Assembly (NCBI GenBank): GCA_018343915.1
Contig: JABRWF010000003.1
Span: 992,001 to 1,056,000, forward strand
Length of the DNA: 64,000 nt
Direction of reading: 5' to 3'
Source: Agroathelia rolfsii
Taxonomy: Eukaryota > Basidiomycota > Agaricomycetes > Amylocorticiales > Amylocorticiaceae
Shown here one piece after another: positions 1 through 11,393 of the stretch (positions are counted from its first letter, which is position 1; each line of letters opens with the position of its first letter). The notes under the pieces are model-generated. The model searched no databases. It was not told the DNA's origin and worked only from the letters and a program-made list of their open reading frames with translations. The position numbers were made by a program, and so were the translations under genes.

Positions 1-1
1 C

Positions 2-88
2 CCGTCTGGTCTTGACGATCCTTTCCCTAAGCTAGGAACAAACACTTCCAAATTTGCCATGAGCGGCCGCTATATGATTGGGTACTAG
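2..88 (+). CDS. possible 3' tip of a gene that begins left of the window
   Basis: One frame is open from the window edge to a TAG at 86-88, giving 28 residues that end in SGRYMIGY. The composition is protein-like, with no low-complexity run. I recognise no family. It may equally be a chance open stretch or part of an intron. No upstream exon is visible, so function and membership stay open. Confidence 0.22.
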   Translation, partial: PSGLDDPFPKLGTNTSKFAMSGRYMIGY

Positions 89-2640
89 GAATAGGACGGG
101 ATAGCTGCTCACAGAGCAGCTGATATCGGAGCATGATCACACGAGCAATAATCCCTTTTCTGCGTCTTCTTTTTTTCCTGACCATGGCTCTTTCTCTGTC
201 TTTCAATCACAGGGCTTTCTCCCCTCCCCTGACCACTAACCGATCGGGTAAGACGGTGGATGGTGCCACAGGCAACCGTGGCAAGAATACGCATAAACAG
301 CGATGCCTCCGCATGCCAATGTCATGGTAGAATCCTAGAACATACTTACATGCTGCTTCTGAATCATTCTAATCACTTCTAAAACATATGAAGGTCCCCA
401 CCCCCTTCGCCCTCAGTTAAGAAGATGCATCGTGACCTGGCTTATCACTTTCTAATCATCATACATGACTGGCAGTGGCGGCGCAGGCAGCTTGTGCGGA
501 TATAACCCTGCCAAAACCATCGATATCCACCATCTCAGATCCAATGATTCGCAATACGCCCACCTTTTGTCCTCTGCTCCAAGTCTTACAACAAAGAAAA
601 GAAAAAACGATGACACTCTAACCGTCTCAAGTTCCGAACACCGCTCAAGACGGACGGATTGTCCGCGATAGGAAAAATTGCGTATGTGTATCTCTACGGT
701 GCTATCAGGTAACCGTGTAAACCCGGTTATGGCGATGCAAGTAAATTCAACCGAACCTTTTGGTCTTTGTATAGTCTGTCTTTGGTTTCTCAAATTTCAA
801 AGCTCGGACATTCTCAAAAGGCTTTGACCAATAATTACATAGTTTCGTACTCGGTCTTCTCCGGTGTCATACAGAAGCCGTATCGTATTTTTTGCTGGCT
901 TCGGTTTCAAATGAAATAAGGGCATTTTATCCCTTTCGGCCGGTGGGAACATGGTTTCGGATTCCTGTAATACTGGCGGTATTTCGTATAGCCTACCAAT
1001 TCTACAGACAAAAAAGAAGCAGCGCGAAACTTTGGATGAATGAGTAGAATTCGCGGTACCGTATATGTGCGGAATGCAGGTACAGCATACGTTTAACTTA
1101 CCCGTGCATGACGTTCGGTCGAAGACAAGGGTTTTAAGAACAAGCAAGCAGCCACAGTCAATACTCCTCCCGGCTGCACCAGTGAAATAAATAAAATAAA
1201 AACCATGGACGAGTGGATGAGCGAATGAAAATCAGGATTGAATTTTGATTTCTATGACATTTCCCCTTATAATCTATCACGCCCATTACACATAGGAATC
1301 TATTGTAGTCCATCTATCGCAAACAAACGGACAAGACACCACACCCGGGGAAAAGGAAGAGGTGGGAGGGTCTGTAACAGGGTTTGTCACATGACACAAC
1401 AGCCATTTCCATTTAGAAAGGCTTGTCGGAGGCGGGGGTGTTGTCCTGCCAGTACCAGCCAATCTAAATAATGAAGGACGACCGTCAGTTCTTTGAAATG
1501 TGTACTGTTAAGAAAGGGGTGAAATTGGATGTTACGAACCCCTGGGACCTTGCTGAGGACTTCACGTCTCACAAGAGGTGTCGAGGACAAAACCTATACG
1601 TGGGTGCGTGTTGTTGTGGGTGTTCGTAGTGATTATGAACGTGTGCCAATGTGAATGCGGTGGCGTAGGGCGAACATGTGAGAGAGCGATGAGGTCAACC
1701 GTTTTAGCAGAGGGTGGAGAACAAAAGGAAGCGAGTGCGATTAAACGTGCGATTATCCATCATGAATCCGGAATCACACAATAGGATAGTAGTCATGGTG
1801 AAGACGCGATCATTACGCGGGGATGAATTTCAAATCGGCAAGGATAAAAATTCAAGTAAGGCCATGCGCGGCGAAAGGGAAAAGGCAGAAGGAGCACATG
1901 TTAGCAAGCTAGATGGTAAAAAATAAGAAAAGAAATGATAATACGTACGAAGAGTGCCGCGGTACCTGCGCCGAAACCCCAGAGGCCGAGGCTCGTCGAC
2001 CAGCGTTTAGCTTGCTAGTTGCCGCAAAAGAGTACCGCCGTATTGATACATTGTGTCGAGATCAATATAGACAATGCAGGCAGATACAAGATAGTTGTGA
2101 TAATCCGAAAACGAAGAGAAGAAAAGGCCGGAGTTAGTGACAGCGCACACAAACTGCAGATCCACAACAACGGAGGGGCATGCTTAGCGTACGTTCAAAG
2201 GGAGAGTGTAAGGGTTCTGTGCGGCAAAGTGGAGGCGAGACATAATTCAAAATAACGAGTGCGACAGAAGACGTCGTGCAAATCAAAAAGACGTATAGTC
2301 AGTCGATGGTTGGCGTTTACAGTAGTACGGCTTGTACCGGGAAAGGACATCCAAAATGGCGGGAGCGACAATTTAAAGCGGAGTCAGAAAGACTTGTTGT
2401 GTTGCAGGGTTCTTGCTTCACTCACAATTTGCACTTTTGAGCTGGACTCTCAAACTCGGACATAGAGGAGATTATCAAGAAACTTGTTGACTGGATAGGC
2501 TCTTCTAGTCTTTGATACATCATCTCTAACTGCTTACAACTGGAAGTACACTATACTATCACCAACCTCTGACGATCACGACCACTGCGACTCCAAAACA
2601 AAAAACAAAAAAAGCGTTCATCTCTCCAAACTGACGCACC
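89..2640. other. 2.5 kb without a gene I can support
   Basis: Both strands hold only open frames of about 60-116 codons, with no recognisable domain and no chain of frames joined by convincing splice sites. The last few hundred bases are the presumed promoter and 5' leader of NOP16. A stretch of short A/C-rich runs lies at 2590-2612, just before the NOP16 start. Confidence 0.5.
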
Positions 2641-4616
2641 ATGGCTAATCCACGCCAGAGACGCAAAGCACGTTCGTCGACACACAAAAAAGTGACCGTT
2701 CATAGAAATGTCAGAAAGAACCTTAAGAAACCGAAGCGTTAGTGCGCATTCTCCTTCCTGCTTGTGACCTCCGTTTGTTCTGGCCACCCTGGACCGTCTA
2801 TCTTTGGCCATGGGACTCCTTTCTATTTCTTGAACCTTACTTTCGCATGGGTCCAGAATTTTGAGGCTGACGACGATGCGCACCGTTGATAGCGATCAAG
2901 GGACCCAAGATTTTGCAGGACGCATGGGATAAGACGAAGACACTAAGGCAAAAGTGAGTACTTTTCGACTCCTGTGGATTTTTCCCACCCTATTCAAATA
3001 GCAATCCCCATAATAATGTTCATGTGCACATATGAATGCGAATTCACATGCTGATTACATGTGTGGCGGTAGAGGTGGCTGACGAAGATCACCATCGTCT
3101 CCATTTGTATCAGTTCATATGGTGGTGGGCAGCTATCTATTGAATCATATGCTCTCAATAATTTGAGTTTTTTCTCAAATGAATCCATTATCTATTAGGG
3201 TGTATCCAACAGACCCTCACATGCTGATGTCTTTTATTACAGCTACGCCGCCTTGGGACTAGCCCTATCGCACAATCCAATCCAGTCTGGAGGCGTCGAA
3301 CATGACAGCGTCATACAGACAGATAGCGGAATATCGATATCCTCGGCGGGGGAAGCAACGACGACGCTACCGCAACCGACAATATCCGCATCGCCGACTT
3401 CGACAGCAGCGGCTGCTCAGAGCGCCGGCAGCGGTATCCAAGTGCGCCGCCGCGGACCAAAACTGGGGCGGATCGTGCGTGACGCGCAGGGAAACGTAAT
3501 TGCCGTAGAGCTTCCGGAAGACCATGACGAGGATGAGGGAGATGACGGGGGCAAGGATCAGGACGAAGAGGAACCACGGCAACGACAGCGGCGACAGGCA
3601 GCGGGCAATAGCAACGGTCCAGATCTCGATGAATCACTGAAGGACCCGGAGCTCGATCGAGTCGTCGTCCAAAACTGGGCACAGAGGACGATATTGTCGG
3701 GCACGGCCGAAAACAGTGTGGTGTCCGGTGAGTGCATTTCACCTGTTGGCTTCTCGTCTTCTTTCTTCTGCTTTTGTGTCTTTTGGCCGATTTTTTTTTT
3801 TTTTTTTTAATGTTTGATGACTTGTGCTCCGCGTCTATGTTGTGGCACACGCCAATCACTTTTATCATCACCATTCACCATCGTGGCTATTCACATATCC
3901 ATCCATCATCGATCATGGCTATGTGTGCATGTGTAGGCGCATATACCACCCTACACACAAGCGTGAATCGCCGTTATCATCATCATCATCCTTCCCATCT
4001 TTGGTGTCTGGTGTTTTGACATGATTACCTCATGTTTGCGCCCGGTGGCGTCACGGGGTCACAAATCACGACAGCTTACGATTATGATCCACTCCCCCCA
4101 CTCGTGCATCTCGCTGTGTTGTTGGATCATTTCCATTCATGGAGCGCTGTCAAAAAAAAAACTTCTTTGGTCATTTGATGGCACCCTAGTTGCTTCTATT
4201 TATTTTCCTATCCATCGCCCTCTTTGCACTGCTTCTTGTTCTTGTTTGCTTCCTTTTAGCTCAAAGAACGACATGATTGAGGACGGAGGAGAGAGGATGG
4301 ATCTGAAATCTTACCTTTAATCTCACGCTTCCTCGTCTTCTCCTACATTCTCCACATGCTCACGTACAATATATCAACGTAAAAAAAAACAGCGCTGGAA
4401 TCGCTCTCGACGACCGCATCGAGCGTCGTGCGTCACACGTCTGGTGGCGAGCGCAACTATCTTGTTGCGCTCCTATGCACATATCCCGATGACAGCAATA
4501 TGGAACGCGCTAGTCGCGATCGACGGTTGAATCCTATGCAGTATACCCCCGGCGAACTTCGCCGCGCCGTGCGCAAGGCTGGCGGGCGCGACCAAATCCT
4601 GGCTAGCCAGCCGTAG
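2641..4616 (+). CDS. NOP16: Nop16, 60S ribosome biogenesis protein
   Basis: Nop16 is a nucleolar factor of pre-60S ribosome assembly. I place four exons at 2641-2737, 2893-2953, 3243-3727 and 4393-4616, which join in frame to 288 aa. The N-terminus MANPRQRRKARSS is the typical basic Nop16 start, followed by GPKxLQDAWDK and NYAALGL around residues 35-58. GRIVRDAQGNVIAVELPE lies near residue 125, then an acidic Asp/Glu-rich segment. The C-terminal motif RHTSGGERNYL and the end DRRLNPMQYTPGELRRAVR also match the family. The third intron is long for this genome (665 nt) and holds a T run at about 3790-3808. The ATG is the first in frame and gives the conserved N-terminus. The gene stands alone on the plus strand. 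The family call is strong and the exon ends follow GT-AG rules. Confidence 0.93.
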
Positions 4617-6203
4617 CGGTAGGAGTAGGACTATTGAGGAGAAAGAGGAGAGGGTAGGATCACTGCTTACTATTTTTGGGGTAGTATGATCGCTGTAGAG
4701 TGGTTGTAGTCTCCGGGATTCATATGATTATCTGTATATTTCGGGAGATATTGATATCAGTGCCTCGGTGTTTTTCTTTCTTTGCTTGTTCAACTTGTCG
4801 GTCTTTGTTCCTTTCCTCATGTTGTACACCTTTTTTTTTATGTGATGCTACCCGTAGATATCAGGCGTTTTCTCGGTGCCTGTGAAACATGAACATATCA
4901 ATGCGAAAAGGTAAAAGAAAAATGAATCGATCAATCAATCCGAAACATCCATATGCAACCCGCCCTATGCGTGCGCATATGTACATGTACCCGACGCGCA
5001 TATATTCCACCCCTTTTGGGCTAAATGCAAACTTCCCACCTACATGATGTACCACATACAATCCATACATTCATGTGCATTTCAGTTAGTCACGAGTCTA
5101 TCTATTATTAACACTGCAAGCGCACTACTATTTCTTGAACACCACCTGCTTTCCTCATTCACTTGCTCATTCATCGGTGCTTCAAATTTTCGATGTGTGA
5201 ATGATAATCGGCAAACACCGGACGAATAAGGTAACATCCCTTACTCCGAAGCTCTCCGTAGCACCGACAGCGCATTCCGCTACGATTGGCATGGGGTAGG
5301 CCGCTCATATATAGGTTCGAATTCTTCCAGAAGTCTTTTTCGATTGCTGTCAGCCCGGGCGGCATGTGTGTTCACATGCACACAGTGTGATATTTGCCAA
5401 TGTCAGAAAGAAAAAACCCCGAGATGTATCCACACTTGGCAGGAGTGTGAGGGGAGTGGGGGAAAAGAAGAAAAACAAAAAACAAAAAAAACAATATACC
5501 GCGCATCGCGCGGGGTTATCGTATCGAGTACTACTGTACAACTATAGTAGTTCATGTTTTGTTGTCCAAGTCATTATTTGAATAACCCACGTAGTGGTGC
5601 AGGTATATGCGCGTCGAGAGTTGTCCAGGCATGTACGATAAATGTACCCGTCTCCGTCGTGGACATCATTGTTATCAACATCGACCTATCCATCGGCGGT
5701 GACAAGGCGGGGACGTAAGTCGCAGGAAGAAGAAAGATGGAAAAATCAGTAGAAGAAGAAAAAAAACCAAAACAAAGCGGATTAGGTTACTATCGATAGG
5801 GCGGCAACACGTACGTACAATGTTTCCCAAGACATGTCGGCATCCTTTGTTTTTAACAGAGGAGTTGAGCTCCGGGTCCAGGGGGTATTTGCAACTTCTT
5901 ACACCCGTGCCTTTCGACTTGGCTGACTAGCGGACTGGTATATGGTAAGTATAGTATCGTATACGTACAACAGCGACTTGGCAGCCCGAGTGCCTTGTTT
6001 CGTCCTGATGATTTCTTGTCATTCCACATGTGTGCACGCTGTCGCGGATTATTTATTTAATTAATTACTAGTATCATATCGTTGGTTCGGATTTTTGACA
6101 TGTTCCTGTGTCGGTTTTGGAGCTACATAGGTGCGCCCAATACCTACTACGCATCTAGTCGGGCGGCGTACCGGTGCACCCTCCCGAACATGCGTAATAT
6201 GGT

Positions 6204-6224
6204 AAAAAAAAAAAAAAAAAAAAA
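6204..6224. repeat. 21-nt poly-A run
   Basis: An uninterrupted run of A residues in intergenic DNA. It has no sign of being the tail of a retroposed copy: no gene-like sequence lies directly before it and I see no flanking target duplication. Confidence 0.9.
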
Positions 6225-6745
6225 GTGTGCGGCAGACTAAAAGGCAGCCGGCTAATTTGGGGAGAAGTCGTTTAGGCTCCGCACTGGTGAAGAGGATTCG
6301 CAATTAGGCCGATGTGCTGTCATGCCATAGGTAGTGGGCAGAGGGGGGTGTTGTAAGTGTATGCCGAATGAGAAGTATAATTTATGATTTGATTACATCG
6401 GGTACACACACACGCGCGTGTATGTATCAGTCATTTCCCAAATAGTCAATTGTCAACTATATGCAATGTGTGCGCTGCATGTTTACAAACACGTGATATT
6501 GTGTGACGCACCGAGCGGCTACAAAATTTATCGATGTGCTCCAGAGCCGCTGAGGGGCAGATGATACGGTTAAAAAGCCAGAAGCAATATTTCCTTCTCC
6601 TGTCAAACGAGAACGAATCGAAGGCAGAGGAGGGTCCGAGAGTGGGGATTCATAAGCTAAAAAAAAATACGTGCTAGTGAGCGACAGCGATGATTGTGGG
6701 TGAGTTGAGTTTTGATTCGTCATGATTACGACAATGACGAGGGGC

Positions 6746-6768
6746 AGAGAGAGAGAGAGAGAGAGAGA
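6746..6768. repeat. AG dinucleotide microsatellite
   Basis: About eleven and a half AG units without interruption, in intergenic DNA about 0.8 kb upstream of the zinc-cluster transcription factor. Confidence 0.9.
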
Positions 6769-7565
6769 CCCCTCTGTCGTGCAGCGAGTGCGGCGCGGAT
6801 AGAGGAAGCTGGCCAGATCTCGAAGGGGGATGGATGGGATCTATGCAGGGACCTGCCAAAGTTAGAGCGACGGGATCGTGTGGGGAGTGGCCGTGCCGTG
6901 TCCGGATATGGGAGAGAGCTTGGAACTTATTTAGCCGGGGGGATGGGTGGATCGACTTGTCCGATGGGCGATGATGCTATTGTTGCTGTCCGTGGGAGGA
7001 GATGGAAGTGGCCCGAAAGACCGGAAGCAGCAGCAGGATTGGACGGTGCTGAACGGAGACCGAGGGGGATATGATGATATAATACTATACCAAAAAAGGA
7101 AAATTAATTGAGCTGAGTGTGGATCTCTGGTCTTGGTCTGTGTGATGAAGAGACAGGCGATAGAGTAATAGCGCCATTGCATGCATGTCAGCCATGGCCA
7201 GGTCCCGAACCGGTTGTAGAGTTGGGCCTGCGCTTGCGGCGCCGCCAGTGGCTCAGACTGAGCCAGTCAATTTGCTGCTTCGTTGCTTGTCTGTAAGAAG
7301 CACTGTCTTGTCAGAACTCTACTCTCAGCCGTGTTTCTGATTCGCCCTCAGAAACTCTCGATCATTTATTATCCCGCCCCATTCAACCCATGCCATTCAC
7401 GCTCTGTTGCCCCCCGCTTGACACACTCTCAGACTCGACGTCATATCATCCCTGCTGCTACTTATACTTATACAGCAGCTCTTTGTCCCATTTATTATCA
7501 TACGCTCACCCGCCTCTGTCACTGCCCTCCCTCCCCTCCCACCTACCTGATCTCTGTCTACTGAG

Positions 7566-10500
7566 ATGGCTCCGAGAAAGGCGTCGGCCTCCGCCGCCGC
7601 CCCATCTGCTTCCGCTCAACCCAAATCATCTCGGCAGCAATTCACGGCCTGTGGCGCATGCCGAATGAGACGGTCCGTTACCTTTCGGCTTATTCTCCTT
7701 TCCCCCATCTTCCTCGTTCTTCTGGGGGCGAATCGGCGTACAGTCAAGGGCGGAGGGGGAAGAAAAGTATGGCACTCTTGCTAACTGAGCCCCTCTTGTA
7801 CACAGTGTAAAATGCGACCTCAAAACACGGATAAAAGAACTCGAAGATGCAGATAAGGACATCAGCCATGGTAAGAATGAGCACCGCTCAGTATGGGCAA
7901 GATATCCCGTCAATAGCCTCCTTCAATCGCACCTATTAATTCTTGTCCCCATTCATTTTAGCCAGCTGCTCAAACTGTATGGAGCGGAACCTCAAGTGCA
8001 TGTATGCATCTTAGCTTTTTGCCTATCTATGGAACCTCTCGATGATCAACTGACTCATTTGTTATTTCCTCCGATACAGCGATGAGAACGCAGAAATCAA
8101 AACGCAGAAACTCTTACGACGCGGCAGACGCCTGCAACAGGTCGCGTAAGGACTTCTTGTTGCCTCATCTGCCTTCTCTTAATGAATCCATCCTGGTTCC
8201 ATATTCAGCGCGATTTATGGCAAGGACGTCGAATACGTCTCCCCTCGGATGCCATCGGCTTCCACCTCAAGCTGCATTCCAACCTTGCAACGAGAGTTAT
8301 TTGACTCGCATTTCTATCGCGCCTTCTCCATTCAATGTAAGCCGATTGGCCCCCCCCCTCCATCTTCAATATTCTTGATCCGTTCATATTTATATCGCTT
8401 CATTGAAACCGCATACTGATTTCCTTTCTCTTTCCTTCTTCCCCCTTTCCCCTCCATTGTGTTTTGACGCCAATTGCATGCGGACCCGCTTCTTATCTAT
8501 CCCAACCTTTGGTTCAATAACAACTATTGCCAATACGGCCATGACGCACCTTGCACGGCACTTGGCTAAAAATCAGATCCGATCCTGGACTCGGCGGAGT
8601 TTGCGGCCAGCTACGATGCATATCTCTCTGGTAACCGTACAGCGCTCACTCTTGAGGGCCAGCTCTGTGCCAAAATCCTCGTCATTTGGGCTGCAAGTTT
8701 CGGTGTTGACCCCTCTGGCACCCCCACTGCTAGTGGTACCACAGATGGCAGTCTTTCTTCTTCACCCCAGCTCTCATCTTCCTCCTCCTCCTCCTCGTCA
8801 TCGCGCGGGGCTGGCAACGCTGGACGTCAGCGCGTAAAGGAGATGCTGCGTGAGGCGCTGAGCACCGTTGACGTGCTTGGCGTGATGCGCAAGCCGTCGT
8901 GGGATGGTGTACGTGCACTCATGCTCCTGCTACCCCTCGTGGAGGGAGCACAACCAACATCGGAACAAATCACAATGCGTGAGACGATGATGAACCAGGT
9001 CCACACGCTTTGCACACTCTCAAAACCATCCAAGGCGGACTACACCGACAGTCTGGCCCGCGCAAGGCTTTTCTGGTATGCCTATGTGTACGAAGGGGTG
9101 CACACCGCCCTGCGGGGTGGGCGTCTTGTTCTGTAAGTCCCCGTCCCCTCATTTTCTAATTACGTGGTGTGCAATCCGGGATTCTGGCCTAATTGTACTA
9201 CATCATACTAGTGACGAAGACGATCTAGCAGCTTTCCAGCGCACGCTTCCCCCGTTTTCCAAGACTACTACTCCTAGTGCTCGTGCTACCAGCGCCGCTT
9301 CGCCCACACAAGCACCCTCACCGGCCGCCTCCATGGCATCTTCATCCCCTTCCTCTTCCTCATCCTCTCCCTTGCCTTCACCCTCTCCAGCGCCACCGTC
9401 CCTCTTATCCTCCTCGTCGCCATCACGATCAAAATCGTCCCCAGCGACACTCTTCCACAACCTCACACAAATATTCACCGTCCCCCTGCGCGCATCAGCG
9501 ACATGCCGCATCATGCACGCCGCCCTCCTGGGCCCCAAGGCTGTGCGTAGGAATACCGTCGACGAGGAGGCGCTGGTCAGCGTCTGGGCCGGCCTGGCGC
9601 GCTGTTGGGACGAGCTAGAGGGGATGCGCATGCACGCTGCACGCTCTTCCTCGCCAACATCCATGGGTGTGGCGAATGACAACGCCGCCGCGGCGGGTAC
9701 GGAGCGGTTCGTGGCGCGCTGGCAGCTTTTTGTGTTCCAGTGTCGTAAGTATCCCTTTTTTTATTTTCCTTTTTTTATTTGTCCTTTCTTTTCTCCTTTG
9801 CCCTCTATCCATTCTTGGGATTATCCCCCCTTTGTTGGAGCGGGAGAAAGGTAGACGCCGCAGGCCTTTTTTTGCTCTATCTTTTCCACCCAATGATAAT
9901 TATCTTCCCTCCGCGGGCGGGTGTGGGATGAGGCAGGCGAGCGGTTCTTCTACACGAAAAAAGGGGGGAAACGCAGAAAAGCTTGAGTTTATTTGTGCCT
10001 AAGTGTCCATTTGATCCCGCCCCCCTTGCCTTCTATTTCCTTTTTTGTGCATATATCTTTTCTATCTTGGAAGTATTCTTTTCGATGAGGATAATGTGAC
10101 TAACCAACAAAAACACCCGATGCGTGTGCTTTTTCTTTTCTTTTTCTATTTACAGACAACATGATACGCGAGGTCCTGCATCAGCGCCGGACATCGTTAC
10201 CGCCACCGACGGCGGCGGCGGCGGCGAGCATCGAGCAGCTTTACATGCATGCGACAGCCAAGTGCGCATCGTACCTCCCCCGCGTGCTGGATACGCTGCA
10301 TTTCCACCATCAGCGCGCGCCTGTGCTGGGATTCTTGGCGTACGATGCGGCATGTGCGCCGGATGCGGCGTTTTATGCCGGCTTGTCCCTTGCACAGAGG
10401 GACGCGAGTACGTTGGCAGCGTTGGATGGATCCACTTCTACAACGGCACCGACATCGCTTGCGGCTTTGGAGGAAGGTGTAAGTGTGTGTCTGACGACGT

Positions 10501-11393
10501 TGCAGGGCTCGCGATGGGTCTTTGGCCAGCGCGAGACTGAGCACCGTGTGGGTGCCATCCGGCTTGCGTGGGGTGAGGTGACTAGGCGTGGACAGCAGCA
10601 CCAGCAGTTCCTCTCGCAGCACCAGCAGCGCCAGGCGATTGAGCCGCAGCATGTGCAGGAGGTGATCCCGATGAAGCTCGAGCCTGGTGGACCAGAGATT
10701 TCGCTCGATGCTTATACTACCGCGCCGCCGCCACCACCGTCGCAACACCAACAGCAGTTCTTGTTCGAAGTGTCGGCGGCTGTTGCGCCTTCTGCGCAGC
10801 AGCACCAGCAGCCACATCATCATCATCATCATCATCAGCAACAACAAGCCCCAATGTCGCTCTCTATATCGATCCCGCCTTCTTCTGCTCAGGATGGAAC
10901 GATGCTAGCTAGCGCTGTCAGTACTATGGACGATGGGACGTTGTCAAGCGCCGCCACGGCGATGTACACGAGGTTTTACACGCCGCCGTTGACGGGATCT
11001 TCGTCCAGCGCATCGTCCTCGCCCACCATCGAGCTCTTCCACCAATATCAGCCATCGCCGGAGCAACAGCACCATTCTCAGCATCAGCATCACGCTCAGG
11101 CTCATCACGCGTTGTTTTCTGATCCATCTACGTTCATCAATGCTGCGGACGGCACCACTAGCGCGTGTGGGCAGCTTGATCAGAGTGGCACGTATGGGTA
11201 TGGGATCACCGACACTAGCATGCCCCATCATCATCCCTATCATGCGCACGCTCACGATCCTTCGCCGGGCATGGACGACTCATCGTCCATCGTATCTGCT
11301 TATCCCGCCTCGGTGTCACTCGCACCCCACGATCCGACTCAACAATACGGGGGTTTACTCTACGCGCCGGAGCCCGCTTACGCCATGTCGTAA
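7566..11393 (+). CDS. Zn2Cys6 zinc-cluster transcription factor with Gln/His-rich C-terminus
   Basis: Predicted nuclear DNA-binding regulator of the Gal4/XlnR class. Eight exons (7566-7672, 7806-7870, 7962-8001, 8080-8145, 8209-8336, 8577-9132, 9212-9744, 10156-11393) join to 910 aa. The zinc cluster is split over three exons. Its cysteines are at about residues 29, 32, 39, 60, 63 and 70 (CGAC, VKC, CSNC, LKC). The 20-residue gap between Cys39 and Cys60 exceeds the usual 5-12. A basic linker (LLRRGRRLQQV) follows. The fungal-specific middle homology region contains FSIQYPILDSAEF, GQLCAKILVIWAASFG and ARARLFWYAYVYEG. Ser-rich low-complexity segments follow, and then a tail with QQ and HHHHHHH tracts near residue 720. 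The target genes cannot be read from the sequence. The split of the exon pair at 8336/8577 is the least certain join but restores a conserved motif. Confidence 0.85.

Larger units (their letters stand above)
4617..7565. other. 2.9 kb intergenic stretch between NOP16 and the zinc-cluster factor
   Basis: No coding region is recognisable on either strand. It holds a 21-nt A run (6204-6224), an AG microsatellite (6746-6768), and several C/T-rich segments between 7330 and 7560, directly before the downstream start codon. Such pyrimidine-rich tracts are common just upstream of fungal transcription starts. The right-hand part is therefore the likely promoter and leader of the transcription factor gene. 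Confidence 0.5.

Noticed and set aside
5270..5345. tRNA-like T-arm (GGTTCGAATTC) near 5315
   Set aside because: No pairing acceptor or anticodon stem can be drawn upstream.
10197..10847. 216-codon minus-strand open frame with Met and Arg runs
   Set aside because: Antisense to the Gln/His tracts of the zinc-cluster factor.
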